Part shown: positions 37,601 through 49,488 of the stretch, one piece after another | Position numbering within the stretch: position 1 is the stretch's first letter | Layout of the letters: each line of letters opens with the position of its first letter | Assembly: GCF_023856365.1 (NCBI RefSeq) | Contig: NC_064550.1 | Coordinates: 19,779,629 to 19,843,628, forward strand | Length of the DNA stretch: 64,000 bases | Direction of reading: 5' to 3' | Origin: Brienomyrus brachyistius | Lineage: Eukaryota; Chordata; Actinopteri; Osteoglossiformes; Mormyridae | Notes under the pieces: generated by a model | Database searches by the model: none | What the model saw: the letters and a program-made list of their open reading frames with translations, nothing else | What the model was told of the DNA's origin: nothing | Position numbers and translations under genes: made by a program

Positions 37601-39984
37601 ATTTGACAGATGCTGAAACAGAATGTTCTGCTAACCAGCTAGCTAGTGCCGATCTTCTCAGCCCTGTCCGCTAACTACTTATTTCGATTTTGAAACTAAA
37701 TAAAACGTTATGGTGCCCAAAGGGACTTTTTGAGCAATGGTCATTGTTGACACACACGTCCACAGAATGTGTTCTCTAAATTGAACCCGTGTATGACATA
37801 GCAGTGGGCAACTATCGCTTAGCACCCATAGAGTAATGTGGGGGCAGCCCATCAATCCCACAGACACTTCTCTCAGCATTAGGCCACCAATCCCACGTAT
37901 ATTGGCACAATAGGCCTCCACGTGTCTTACCGCCAAAACGAAGGCACAGCGCCACAGTGCAAATGGGAACATGGAGGCAGCGTCCAGCTCGGGCGGCAGG
38001 AACAATAAACAGGAGCCCACAAAGAAAGATGTCAGCCTGGGATGCTGCCCAGGGAGCCTTTCTTTGGAAAAGCCCGGCATATACACTGCATCCGTAGATG
38101 AACTCAGAAGACCTGCCTGTCCTAGGCTGGGTCTGCGTGCCGGTGGACACCATTGCCCTCCACGGCAGCCTCTCCCAACCAGTGGGTCATAGCCCAAAAT
38201 TAAGTGGGCTACGGGAGCATTTTTTAGCCGGCCACGGGGAGTGTAGTTTAAAAAGCCACTGTTGCCATCACCACCTCTACCCCCCCCATTGACAATTTAT
38301 ATTGTTGACACCCCCCCCCCCCCAGCCCAAATTCAAGGACAACACCCCTCATACTTATACTCTGAGAAACATGTCCATCACATGACTGATTTATAACAAT
38401 GTCATGCATCACTTGGTAACAAAGCCAAGGTTAACAGCACCATCTATGGAAAAATACCAATATTGTCACAAACAGAGCTATGTGGTTTGTAAGCATCGGT
38501 ATCTACATGGTGTTACCACTGTAAGAAAGTGGTAGGAAGGAAATGAAATGACATTGGTACAGGTATGAGTACACTGGAATGCGTCTTTTCACATATCCCA
38601 GCATGCTCTCCTTTGAGATGCACACATATACAATTGAGAGCGAACCCTGTGATCCTTGTGTAGGGTCAGCCATTTATCTAGTGTGCTTGGAGAATTTTTT
38701 TTTTCCCAGGGAATTTAGGGCCTTGCTAAAAAATGTTTACGAATAAAGATCGATCCTCCCCGTGGATGTCAATAAACGGCATCAAATGAAAGGCACAAGG
38801 ACACAAAGTATCTGAAGCGAATATGCAAATGTGAGAGACCATTTTTAAACAGCAATGCTGCCGTTTTGCCGAAACCTAACACTGAGCGCTGTAGGCCGAC
38901 AGGTGCCTGCAAAGTCGGGCGGCTGCCTCTCCCAGATCAAGAGAGTGATTGATTTGTCTTTTAGATCGTAGGACAGGGCGTCACCTAAAAATTTGATGCT
39001 AATTGTCGCCCTCCGTCGTTCTGAGCACCATTTGCAAGAGCAGCAAGATATGTCACGACAGTGGCAGCTCGCCTGGTTAAAATCTGCTAGTGTGTTTGAA
39101 AGTATGACAGCTTACTTTAAAGATGTGGGGTAGAAATTGGGGGGGGGGGGGGGGGGGGAGGTAATGCAACAAGGCAGAGAGTTCTGCAGACGGAAAGGTA
39201 TCACACCTTCTGGAGGGGAAAAGACGGAGAATTTCTTCACAAAGGAAGCAGGTTCCTGAAAGGATCTGTTATGTTTTCAGAGATTATTGCCTCAGCAGCG
39301 CTGGGTCAGAGAGAAAAAGTCCAGATGATGCAACATTGGCACCGGGGAGGGAGAAGAAAATGTCAAGTACCTCGAGCAAGTGTTCATATCCTACCTTAGA
39401 TTGCCGATGCCAGAAATAAGGTGCCTCTCTGGAGACATGCTTGTCAATCACAGATACATTTGTTGCTGTTTTAGGACAAGAAAATAACGACGATCAGAAA
39501 TGTAAACATATAGAATACAGATGTTCATGGTTTGGTGCCTGGTGATCTGGACCAGAAGGACACGCACATGTATTTGTTTCTACCTCAACGCTTTCAGCTG
39601 TTCTCACACCGCTTTTAGACCGAAGAGCGAATCTACAGCGAGCCAACCAAGACTGCCGGCCCGCCCCTCCTATGTGAGGAATCAGCACTGATGGAACCAG
39701 ATGTTGCAGTAATTGCTTCACAGTTAATAAGGCAATTTCAGAGCAATATATAGCTCCTTGCTGGCCACTATCAGCCAGCCGCTATCGGGCCGGTGTAATC
39801 TGGACACTACGCCCGGTCGATTAAAAACGCTTCTTCCACAGCAGGACAGGTACAGTTTTCCCAGCCTGTAAATGCCATGGTGAGAACTGAAGTCGTCTGA
39901 GCTGCAGAGCCCAAGTAGCACCCAGGAAAGGGGCGTTTTAATCTGCGTTAAACGTGAATTTGTCAGCATCAGGGGATATATCAG
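37601..39984. other. Gene-free stretch
   Basis: C runs at 38281 and 38311-38323, and a G run at about 39139-39157. 38800-39080 is complex and repeat-free. No gene. Confidence 0.5.
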
Positions 39985-40222
39985 GGGACAGCATGGCGGA
40001 GACCTGAGTTCAATTCCCTGCCCCGGCTCCATGTTTGTGGAGTTTGCATGTTCTTCCCAAGTCATCGGTCTTACCCCCACAGTCCAGAAACATGCGTAAG
40101 TGAATTGGAGATACCAAACTGCTCATAGATGCGAATATGTATGTGAGCAGTCTGTGCCCTGTGACAGGTTGGCACCCCATCCTGGGGTATTCCCTGCCTC
40201 ATGCCCACAGTTTCTGGGTAGG
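39985..40222 (+). mobile_element. SINE-like copy (same family as 55026-55350)
   Basis: Contains GACAGCATGGCGGAGACCTG, a B-box-like GAGTTCAATTCCC, and the family body GGAGTTTGCATGTTCTTCCC, then the CATCCTGGGGTATTCCCTGC segment. The body is collinear with the 55-kb copy but more diverged, and the GGAT tail is missing. Confidence 0.65.
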
Positions 40223-40332
40223 GAAGATGCCACTACATTCACTATGCTTTTATTGTGTGCAAAAGAGCCGTTTGGACTGCGCCACTCTGCCTCCTGGAGT
40301 CTGTATCATCTCCTCCTAGCTTTTTTCCTGGT

Positions 40333-40480
40333 GCTCTTTCCACTCACAGTCCAAAAGCATGCAGTTAGTAGAAACAGAATCTATAAATTACACAGCGACT
40401 GCGCTTCCTGGTATGAGACTCCACTCTGACCCTCGCGACCTGTGCTGGATCAGCAGCCGGAAGACGGATGGAAGGAATGA
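40333..40480 (+). mobile_element. Partial SINE-like copy, 3' part
   Basis: Starts at the family motif CACAGTCCAAAAGCATGCAG and ends CGCGACCTGTGCTGGATCAG followed by GGAAGACGGATGGAAGG. It lacks the 5' half and much of the middle. It may be the severed 3' end of the copy at 39985-40222 or a separate truncated insertion. Confidence 0.55.
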
Positions 40481-42323
40481 TCGATGGACGTATGGATGAA
40501 CTGCATGTGAAGGGAGAGGAGGGAGAGGTCACCAAAAGCAGAAACAATCCTGAAGCGCTAAGAATTTATTTGCAAAGAAACAGACATCTCTGTGAAAACT
40601 CTCCTGCATTGTATCTGCCTTTACGGAAACAAACCGCACTCACAGATAAGCAAGACAGCAAGAAAATTATATCCAGAATATGCTGCTGTTGTACAGAGAT
40701 GAAGAAGAGGTGAGATTTGCGGCACTGACGAGGAGGAGGAGGACAAGAGAGGTCAGGATGAAGGGGAAAAGTAAGTATGACTCCAAACATCATGCCTTTT
40801 CCTTCCAAGCATAGCTACTGTGGAAACGACGGACAGTAGTGAAGACCTCTTGCACAGAATAAGCCGGTTTGAAAACCAAATGCGAGACCGCATCACAGTT
40901 TATGAGACAGAAGGAGATGATGAAACATCGATAAATATGATCGTATTTTCCGCCGCGTGCAATTCTTTTGATCTGCTGATGGAACCTTCCGATACAATGC
41001 CGATACGGTGTCTTCCTACTCTCCGTGGAATTCTGAATGAGCATGCCATGCCTTGTCAATACACCTGCCATGAGTATACAGGCAGTCACCATTATAGACT
41101 GTGTGTTTCCATCAGCCTCACCTTATCAGGACCACTACATCCAAACAGGCCTTTCACCATGAAGCCCCCAGGACCTCATTACTCTTTTATGCAAACATTT
41201 CATTTTCGGGCCTGGTTTTTACACATTCAATAATAATGGAAGAAAGACATTCGCTCTTAATTCATTTAATTGCATTATTCAAAAAAATCTGCTAGTGTTC
41301 CTTCCATAGATCCCCCCCCCCCTCTCCATTTATCTTTATTTCTGCTTCGTCTTTATTAAACTTCAGTCCCATTAATGTCAGCGTAGAGCCCAGGATACCC
41401 TGCGGAAGAGCGGAGGTCAGGAATACTAATATGTGCAGGCAAACACTGCTGTTTTCTGAAGTTCAGAGCCTGGGAGAAGATGGACAAAACAATGATTTCT
41501 TTGTGGGGGGGGTGAGGGGTGGATGCAGGGTAAAAAAAAATAAATAAAGAAAACTAGCCAATCTGTACACTCCACAATAGCACGTAATACAGACAGTAAT
41601 GGCAGAGCTAGAGGGGGAATGTGATGTTTCTGGCCTGCGTGTCGTGACCTTGGTCTGTTGATGTTCATGACCAAAATATTCTGGTGACATGAAAGGGCTG
41701 CATAAAGCAGCACCGAGCACATCAGAGCAGACCATGAAATTAACTCTATTTATTAAGCGTAGCTGTAAAACAAAGCCGAATAATCTCGTGGTTATTTTTT
41801 TCCCCACAAAATCTGAAGTTGACTGAAATTGTGTCATGAAAGTGTCCTTGTAGTATAAATTGCCACTAATTCTTCATTAGGAAACCCTGCATTTACTTTA
41901 TGCCATGAATCTTGTCACGCCGTCCATTCATTTCCTGTACGATCTGCACCTCGTCACCCATACCGATAAATCAATCTGATCTTAATAGTTGGTTTATTAT
42001 TCCACCAGATTAAATGTCTGATTATTGTGACATCCACGGTTTCAATGGAAACACAATTATGACCTTGTTTGTGGAACACAGTTTCCCAATAATGTTCCAT
42101 ACGTTGCTTTTTCGGTTTAACGTGTACATTTAATGTTGCGGTAATACTTCTTTATTATTAGGTCTTTTGATCTCCAGGATCCAGCATCTGCTGCCCTTCA
42201 GATGATTCTGACCAGCATCAGTATCAAAGGTTCCTTAAGAAGAAGCCTTAAAGAAGTCAGAGAAACCTTATCTCCGGTTGTGCTGTATTCTGGGGAGAAA
42301 AGCACAGCTGGCGGAGGTAGAAC
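40481..42323. other. Gene-free stretch with one open frame of doubtful status
   Basis: A plus-strand frame of 137 codons (40820-41233) has no recognisable family and no supporting splice or start context. No other feature. Confidence 0.45.
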
Positions 42324-42462
42324 GTTCAGCTCCAGAAAGTAAAAATCCAGACCAAGATTTTGTTTCAACCAACCAGTTTGGTACTCTGTTACTGTAACTC
42401 TTTATACTATTAACTAGTGGGTTGAACCAAAATCCAAGATTTGTACTCTCTGGACCTGAACC
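42324..42462. mobile_element. Short inverted-repeat element, family B, copy 2
   Basis: Palindromic element. The left arm starts GTTCAGCTCCAGAAAGTAAA and includes GATTTTGTTTCAACCAACCA; the right arm is its diverged inverse, ending CTCTGGACCTGAAC. It shares the arms and the central ACTCTGT.ACTGT.ACTCTTT with the copy at 4179-4276, so this is a MITE family. Confidence 0.75.
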
Positions 42463-43431
42463 TCTGATGGATGGGTACAGAATGAACCTCCAGGAGACGA
42501 AGGACGTGTTAAAAAGAAAAGTCCATTAACTCAGGAGGGAGGGAGTGGGGGGGGGGGGGGGGTGGGGGTGAAATTCACTTCAAAAGATGGATTCGAAGTT
42601 GTAATTATCAGAAGGTGAGCAACATGAATAGAATGCATGGTTTTCAAGAATAACACCCCGGACGCTGAAGTCTGACTGGTTTGGAGTGTGGGCGGACTGG
42701 CAGGAAAGGGAACAAGAGTTACGAACGCTAATAACTCACAGAATGTACCGGAAAGGCTACTCCACAGGAGTCTCAAAATACAAAGGGCAGCCCTAAACAT
42801 TTTCTGAAACATTTTTACTGACACCGATCTCATATTTCTACCCCCACACGAATGACGACGGCGGTGCATGAGAGGGCTTAAGCTCCGCCCTCAACAGGAG
42901 GAAGGTGTCTGGCTGTGCTCAGCAAAGCTAAGCACCACTTAGTCCACACCATCCTCCGCGAGCCGCCAATTAGCGCACTGCCCAGGGGCCAATCATCAAA
43001 TCGTCACGCCATCAATGGAGAATTGTTGGCGCTGTGTCCATTGGTTAGACTGTGTGTTTTGATACAGTCGCAATAGCTCCCATTTGAACAGGGCTGTAGA
43101 TAGGCAGGTACGGTAAACAGCAAATATGGATTCCATCATCCATGCATGTATGTCATCTTACTATATATCCCAGGGGGCTGGATTCACAAGGCTGTAACAA
43201 AGACAGACACACAAAAGGTCCGGTAAGCAACCACACAAATCTGGTCAGTATGCTTTAGCATGTGCTACCACACACCTCGTTACAAATTTGGCTCTGCGTA
43301 GCTCGCTATCACACGGATGTCAGTGTTACTTTTACACATTCTGACAGAAATATTGACTGTCTTCATATTTTCTATCTGTCATTAGTTACCATCCTAAGTA
43401 ACCACCACCCACTCCTTGAATCAATCATTTA
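42463..43431. other. Gene-free stretch
   Basis: A G run at 42548-42562. Otherwise nothing recognised. Confidence 0.55.
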
Positions 43432-43636
43432 TGTTTTATTTATTTAGCAGATGCTTTTCCCGACAGCAACATACAGTTATGAACGCAGGGTCGGGCAGTT
43501 CCTGGAGCAATTGGGGGTCAAGGGTCTCGTTCAGAGGAGCTGTGGTAAAATCACTCTGCTGACCCTGGGATTGAAACCAGCCATGGTGTGATATCAGTCC
43601 CAGCACCCTTACCTGCAGAGTCACACTACCCCCAAA
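43432..43636 (-). mobile_element. tRNA-derived SINE with L2-type tail
   Basis: Reversed, it reads from a tRNA-like head with a degraded B box (GGTTTCAATCCC) through a conserved middle to the tail AAAGCATCTGCTAAATAAAT, which is characteristic of a very common teleost SINE/LINE 3' end. Minus-strand orientation; moderately diverged. Confidence 0.7.
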
Positions 43637-46600
43637 ACAGATAAACTACACATTACCCCTCCACAAGCTGGCCATATTTAAACATTAATGCATCACTATT
43701 ACCTGGGTATTATTAGCTAAAGCACTTGTTGGCCTGGGGTGGGGGGGGGGGGGGACTGCTGATCTGTTACCATGGAAACAGAACTCATCAGGTTAGCCCC
43801 ACCCCTTGCTCTGTCTCCCACCGTCTCTTAATATGCGTCTGGCTGCATGAATGCATTTTCCTTTTCTTTTTCCCTCCCCCCGGCCTGCCACACGAGCCCG
43901 TGTCTGGAGAATTGTAGCGTTGGCTTTGTTGCTGGATGTGCTTGACAGTGTAGGATGTGTCCGGTCTCAAGGTGAACTTTGAAAATTGTTTCAGAGGCAT
44001 TTTCACAGGCGTGAAGTCAAAACATCTGGCACGTCAGCCTGGGGCAGAGAGCTCAACCTTCAGCATTCTTCGTTTAAGTCTCGCCTCGGCTTGGTCTGTT
44101 CTTGCCTCCTGTTTACAAGAGTGCCCTCAAAGGTACAAAGAGGCGGTGCTTTACATATATTACTGCCACGATGTTTTCCTGTGTGTAACTTACACCTGTG
44201 TGTACAGTCTGTTATACTGTCTCTGGTGTGATGGTCCCTAGAAAAGTTCTGCATCACTTGTACCTTGCTTAAAGAGGGAATATTCTACTTCAGCTCCTCA
44301 GCATAGTGAACTACTTAACACAGCCTCCCGTGAAAATTGATGGTGGTTCATTTAACATGCCTGTCCCTAGTAATGGGGGCGTGATGATTGCTGATCGCAT
44401 GCCGCTCCACGCTAATCCCTGTTCCTTCCAAAGGCTCCGGTTTCAAGGCCCTTAGCAGGGCTTCCTGTGATGTCACCGCACAGCCAAATGTTAACGCTCA
44501 CACCGCAGCCTTTGTCGCATTATTCATGGAAGCTCAGTCGCAGTTTTCACTCATTGTCTCCAGAAAGGATGCCTATGACCTTGTGTTTTTTATTTTCTCT
44601 TTTTTTTTGGTGTGATGGAGAAGCTAAATAAATGTCCCTAATAAATTGCACAAGCTGGGAACCACTGGAGACACCCCCCAGCCAAGGTGGGGACAAGCAG
44701 CTGCTGCCTGCTTAGCTGGCAGCTCAATAATAAATGTGTCACCTGACATCATCCTGCAACAGTCATGTGATCCAATAAATATACTGGGCCACAGAGGTAC
44801 AAGATGCAAATGGGGGAAAGATTTTTTTTTTTCTTTTTAAATACCCTTTACCATCAGTGTTGCTATATATACAGTATATATAAGTGCTAGCACAAGGCTT
44901 GAACTAACTACTGTATGAAAAAACGGTATGGATTAATTTTTAACTTTTTTTTCCCCCCAAGAAATCACCTCTTTATGATTATACTGGATCAGCAATGTTA
45001 CACATTTATTTTAAACACCAATAGGTTATTGATCCCGTACAACAGTCACTCTATGGAGTGCCTCGTAACTATATATTTTATCAGACCGATTAAGTTTAAT
45101 AAATTTTCATTAGGCCTTTGTATTCCCAGGTGAAGTTACGGTATTAGATTAAAATAAGAAACAATTTAGCTTTTAATTTCATTCTAATAATTGAACATAT
45201 GCCCTTTGAAAGAAACGCTTGAAAGCCCAGGAAAATCCAGACCATTTAATACTTCAAATGTGAATAAGGAAGAGGGGAAGGTAAAAAGAAATTAAAGTAA
45301 TTCAGGCACTTTAATGGTTAGAGATATGTTAATGTCAGTGACTTACCTTTAACCATTTATATACTTAAACATCTCCGAAACAAGGATCAGAATTTTACTG
45401 TCATGCTGAGCTATATCGAAACCTTTTTATAAAAAGGCTTACAAAATCAAATTTTGACTATTTTGCCTTTTAATATTTCCCGCAAAGAGAGAGAGAGCAG
45501 TATTGGCTAGATGAAAGGAGAATTTCCCCACAGGGATTAATGAACTGTTTCCATTATCATTATGAATAGGAGCTCACATTCATAAATAAGGTATTTTAAT
45601 AAAGGTTTCTGCTTTGTCTTATATGGACTAAATTCCAAAACATGATTAAGTAACGCATGCAAATTACAAGCCAGGAAACGCACATGGATTCATGTACTAT
45701 CAATATTTTATGCACAGACTTGGAGAAAATATCAAATTGAATTTTTATTGGTCTGTCCAGATAATTTTTAACAAAGGGGGACGCCTTTGTCTGAAACAGG
45801 ATGGGAGCCTCATTCGCGACAAACGGCGGCGAGATCACGGCTGACAGTGGTTATGTCATTAGCGATTCACAAGGCAGACATTCTTGCTCATGGAGAAATG
45901 GAGAGGCCCATCACTTATCACATATCAGCCCTGCTTTGGCGTGAGCCCTCTTTAAGCTTTCACTCATATTTCGAGACGCGTGTGCGATAGAAGGGCGGAT
46001 GCCAATAATTGATCGCGCATGCCTAATTTATTCAAACGCAAGCAAGTTCCAAGTATATTCGACACATTCTCAGGTTTCTCTTTAGCTACGACTTATAGAA
46101 AATATGATAGAAAATATGTCTTCCTCCGAACTGCTGTTCAGGTTACTCTGGTTTATTTGCTAGTTTGCATATATATCAGCCTCACTCTTTTAATTTTCAA
46201 TGGTCTGAAATACAGTGAAACGATAGATCTGACTGCATACAGCCCTTTTCCTGCAGTGACGCCTCCCCACTGCATTACCAAACAGGCTAAAACATCTGAA
46301 AGTTCACCTTGCCTGGCGATGACAGGTGTAAATGTACGAGTCACACTCTATTCTCTTATAAGGTAGTTGACTCCATCACGGCTGATCAGACATATTCGTT
46401 ACAGGCCAAAAGGAAACAATGGAGATGATGGCTAAAAACTGCTGACATTGAGACGTGCTAAAGACATAATTACCACAGAGGTATGGTGGACACAGTGTTC
46501 AGCAGAATCAGGTTTAGGCAGTTAAGAGAGACACAGGGCACGTAACATTCAACCAAATGGCCACCTGGGGCACAGATTTCAGTCTATGGATTGTGTCGGA

Positions 46601-47022
46601 TAATTAATAATCCCTGACAGACTCTGTCAGGAGCAGCTGTGGTGACTGTGCTAGGGATGAGATAATGGAAAATAAGGACTTAAACACTCCCAAGACTAAA
46701 AACTTGAAGGATTCTTAAAGTAAGGACACTTAAAGTAAAAAGCAAACCAGTAGAGTAGATGTAAGACAACCTATAACAAATACAGACATAAAAACCTTAC
46801 TTACCTAATACTTCAAGGGAACCACGGAGGCACAGTGAAAAGAACCTCTGTATGCCTGCATGGAGGAAATCAATGAACCAAAAGGTATGGCTAGAAAATG
46901 GCAGATCTTCAGTGACCCTGAACTGCACAGGACAGCCAGTTGTCATCTGGCAACATACTACAGTATTTACTCACTTCGCCTGTACTTACACCGCACTTTG
47001 AACAGGAACACACACGCGTTTG
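43637..47022. other. Gene-free stretch, possible conserved non-coding sequence
   Basis: A G run at 43739-43754 and an AT palindrome (TATATACAGTATATA) near 44868. 45180-46370 is long, AT-rich, complex and free of repeats, with many homeodomain-like cores. No coding signal. Confidence 0.45.
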
Positions 47023-48524
47023 TACAACCGTGGCCAAAAGGATTGAGGAGGACACAAAAAACTGATTTTCACAAAGCCTGCTGCCTCATTTTTTATGATG
47101 GCAATTTGCATATACTCCAGAAGGTTAGTGATCAGATGAATTGCAATTAATTGCAAAGTCCCTCTTTGCCATGAAAATGAACTTAATCCCGAAAAACCCA
47201 TTTCCACCGCATTTCAGCCCTGCCACAAAAGGATCTGCTGACATCATTTCAATGATTCTCTCAGTAACACACTGTCATGCTGATTGAGTTAGAATAGCAG
47301 ACTGGGTGCTTTAAAAGGAGGGTGGTGTTTGAAATCATTAGTTTTTTTTCATCTGTTAACCATGGTTACCTGCAAGCAAACATGCGAAGTCATCATTGCT
47401 TTGCACAAAAACAGGCAAGGATATTGCTGCTAGTAAAATTGCACCTAAATCAACCATTTATCATATCATCAAGAATTTCAAGGAGAGACATTCAATTGTT
47501 GTGAAGAAGGCATCCGGGCGCCCAAGAAGGTCCTGCAAGCGCCAGGACCGTCTCCTAAAGTTGATTCAGCTGCAGGATTCGGGCAGCTTGCTCAGCAATT
47601 GCAGCAAGTAGGTGTGAGTGAATCTGCACGCAGTGAAGCACAGACCTTTGGAGGAAGGCCTGGTGTCAAGAAGGGCAGCAAAGAAGCCGCTTCTCTCCAA
47701 GAGAAACATCCCGGATGGACTGATATTCTGCAAAAGGTACAGGGATTGGATTGCTGAAGATGGGAGTAAAGTAATTTTTTCTGATGAATTCCCTTTCCAA
47801 TTGTTTGGGGCATCCGGAAAAAAAAGATTGTCCAGAGAAGAAAAGGTGAGCACTACCATCAGTCCTGTGTCATGCCAACAGTAAAGCATCCTGAGACCAT
47901 TCATGTGACCTCTTGTACACTTTTTACATCCTGAGACCTCTTCTCAGCCAAGGGAGTGGGCTCACTCACAATTTTGCCTAAGAACAAAGTCATGAATAAA
48001 GAATAATACCAAAATATCCTCTGAAAGCAACTTCTCCCAACCATCCAAGAACAGTCTGGTGACAAACAATGGCTTTTCTAGTAAGTTATGACTTATACTG
48101 GAATCAAAGTGGCTCGGGGAACAAAACATCAACATTTTGGGTCCATGGCCAGGAACCACCCAAGACCTTAATCCTATTGACAACTTTGGTCAATCTTCAA
48201 GAGGTGGGTGGACAAACAAAAACCCACAATTTCTGACAAACTCCAAACATTGATAAGGCAAGAATGGGCTGCCATCAGTCAGGATTTGGCCCAGAAGTTG
48301 ATTGACAGCAGCCAGTGCAAATTGTAAAAGAAAGGCCAACACTGCAAATATTGACTCTTTGCATAAACTTAATGTAATTAAGCCCCTGACACTTATGAAA
48401 TGCTTGTAATTATACTTCAGTATACCATAGAAACATCTGACAAAAAGATCTACAAACACTGAAGCAGCAAACTTTATGAAAACCAATAATTGTGTCATTC
48501 TCAAAACTTCTGCCCGTGACTGTA
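47023..48524 (+). mobile_element. Tc1-like transposon, near full length, inactivated
   Basis: Terminal repeats face each other: left TACAACCGTGGCCAAAAGGA and right, reversed, TACAGTCACGGGCAGAAGTT, both at TA. The plus-strand coding remnant includes an N-terminal HTH (KIAPKSTIYHIIKNFKERHS near 47430) and RPRRSCKRQDRLLKLIQLQD. Further on, RNIPDGLIFCKRYRDW is followed by VIFSDEFPFQLFG, which holds the first catalytic Asp. Frameshifts and stops break the frame. About 1.5 kb. Confidence 0.85.
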
Positions 48525-48528
48525 TTCA

Positions 48529-48762
48529 TTTTTGTGGGGACCATCCATTCACTTGTATGGGAAGAACCATAACCCCTACACTGACAACCTTACCCCCTTC
48601 CCAGCCCTAACCTTAACCGTGAGTAACCAAACAAAATCTTTTGGCATTTTTAGTTTTTTGATTGCAGTCACAGATTTTTACACAATTAAGTTTCCTCTTG
48701 TGCAGGTAAAAAAAATAATGTTTTTATCACTGTTGGGACATCTGGTCCTCACAGTGTAATAT
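48529..48762. mobile_element. Fish interspersed repeat (TTGTGGGGACC type)
   Basis: Begins TTTTTGTGGGGACCATCCAT and ends TGGTCCTCACAGTGTA, with AACCAAACAAAATCTTTTGG in the middle. I recognise this as a widespread teleost non-coding element with short inverted ends (GTGGGGACC and GGTCCTCAC). It abuts the right end of the Tc1 element. The superfamily is not certain. Confidence 0.6.
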
Positions 48763-49482
48763 ATACATCATGACATCAGCATCGTCAACTAAGGCCTTAG
48801 TGAAAGGGAACGAATGTTAACCAAACAACTGCAGAAATATAACAAGCTACAGGAAAACGGCATACTTACTATTGAAATGCATTAACTGTATCAGCCTGAT
48901 ACAGCATTTGGAAGCAATGAGGAAGCCCAAAGCATAACGTGGGGTCTGATGCAGAGTGGCATGCACTTGCCCCAATCACCCCCACCACCACACAACACCA
49001 TGTGACCCAAAGAGATGTGTCTGATTGGCTGGTTGGGGACACATGACGTGGCAGCCTGAGAACACAGTCCACCCAAACTGGACCCACATGTGTCCAGACA
49101 AACATAAGTAAGGTATGTCTGCCCACCAGCTTTAGAATAAGACTGTGCTGCCACCATTTTGTTTCCACAAAACTTATTTAATGACATTTAAACAGTTATA
49201 CTTGTTTTAAATTATTTTGGCCAAGTTCACATCCTGATTATATTCCCCACGTTTCCCAAAAGCAAAACAAAATAAAAATAGACAATTCATCTTTTTTTCC
49301 ACTGTATATCAGGTTTTAAATTTAATAGAATCTGTCAGCTAAAAGAGCTATTCATGTTTTGAACAGAAAAGCAAAGATCATTAATATTGTCCATAATATA
49401 ATAAAAATATACCTCAAATGTCTAGACAAAATAATCAATACAAATACAGATTACATTAATATTTTAGGGATACTTTGCAGTC

Positions 49483-49488
49483 TTTATT
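49483..49488 (-). promoter_or_regulatory. Candidate polyadenylation signal AATAAA
   Basis: The only canonical AATAAA I find on the minus strand between the arhgef12 stop and 49.2 kb. It lies in AT-rich sequence. A variant ATTAAA about 300 bp further on (49177-49182) is the alternative. Confidence 0.35.

Noticed and set aside
37679..38197. 172-codon minus-strand frame
   Set aside because: No family resemblance, an overlapping frame in another register is equally open, and no splice or start context. Likely chance in GC-rich sequence.
1..49000. Coding exons of grik4 predicted from mammalian gene order
   Set aside because: I looked for the conserved N-terminal patterns of kainate receptor subunits in minus-strand frames and found none, so only a non-coding 5' end is proposed.
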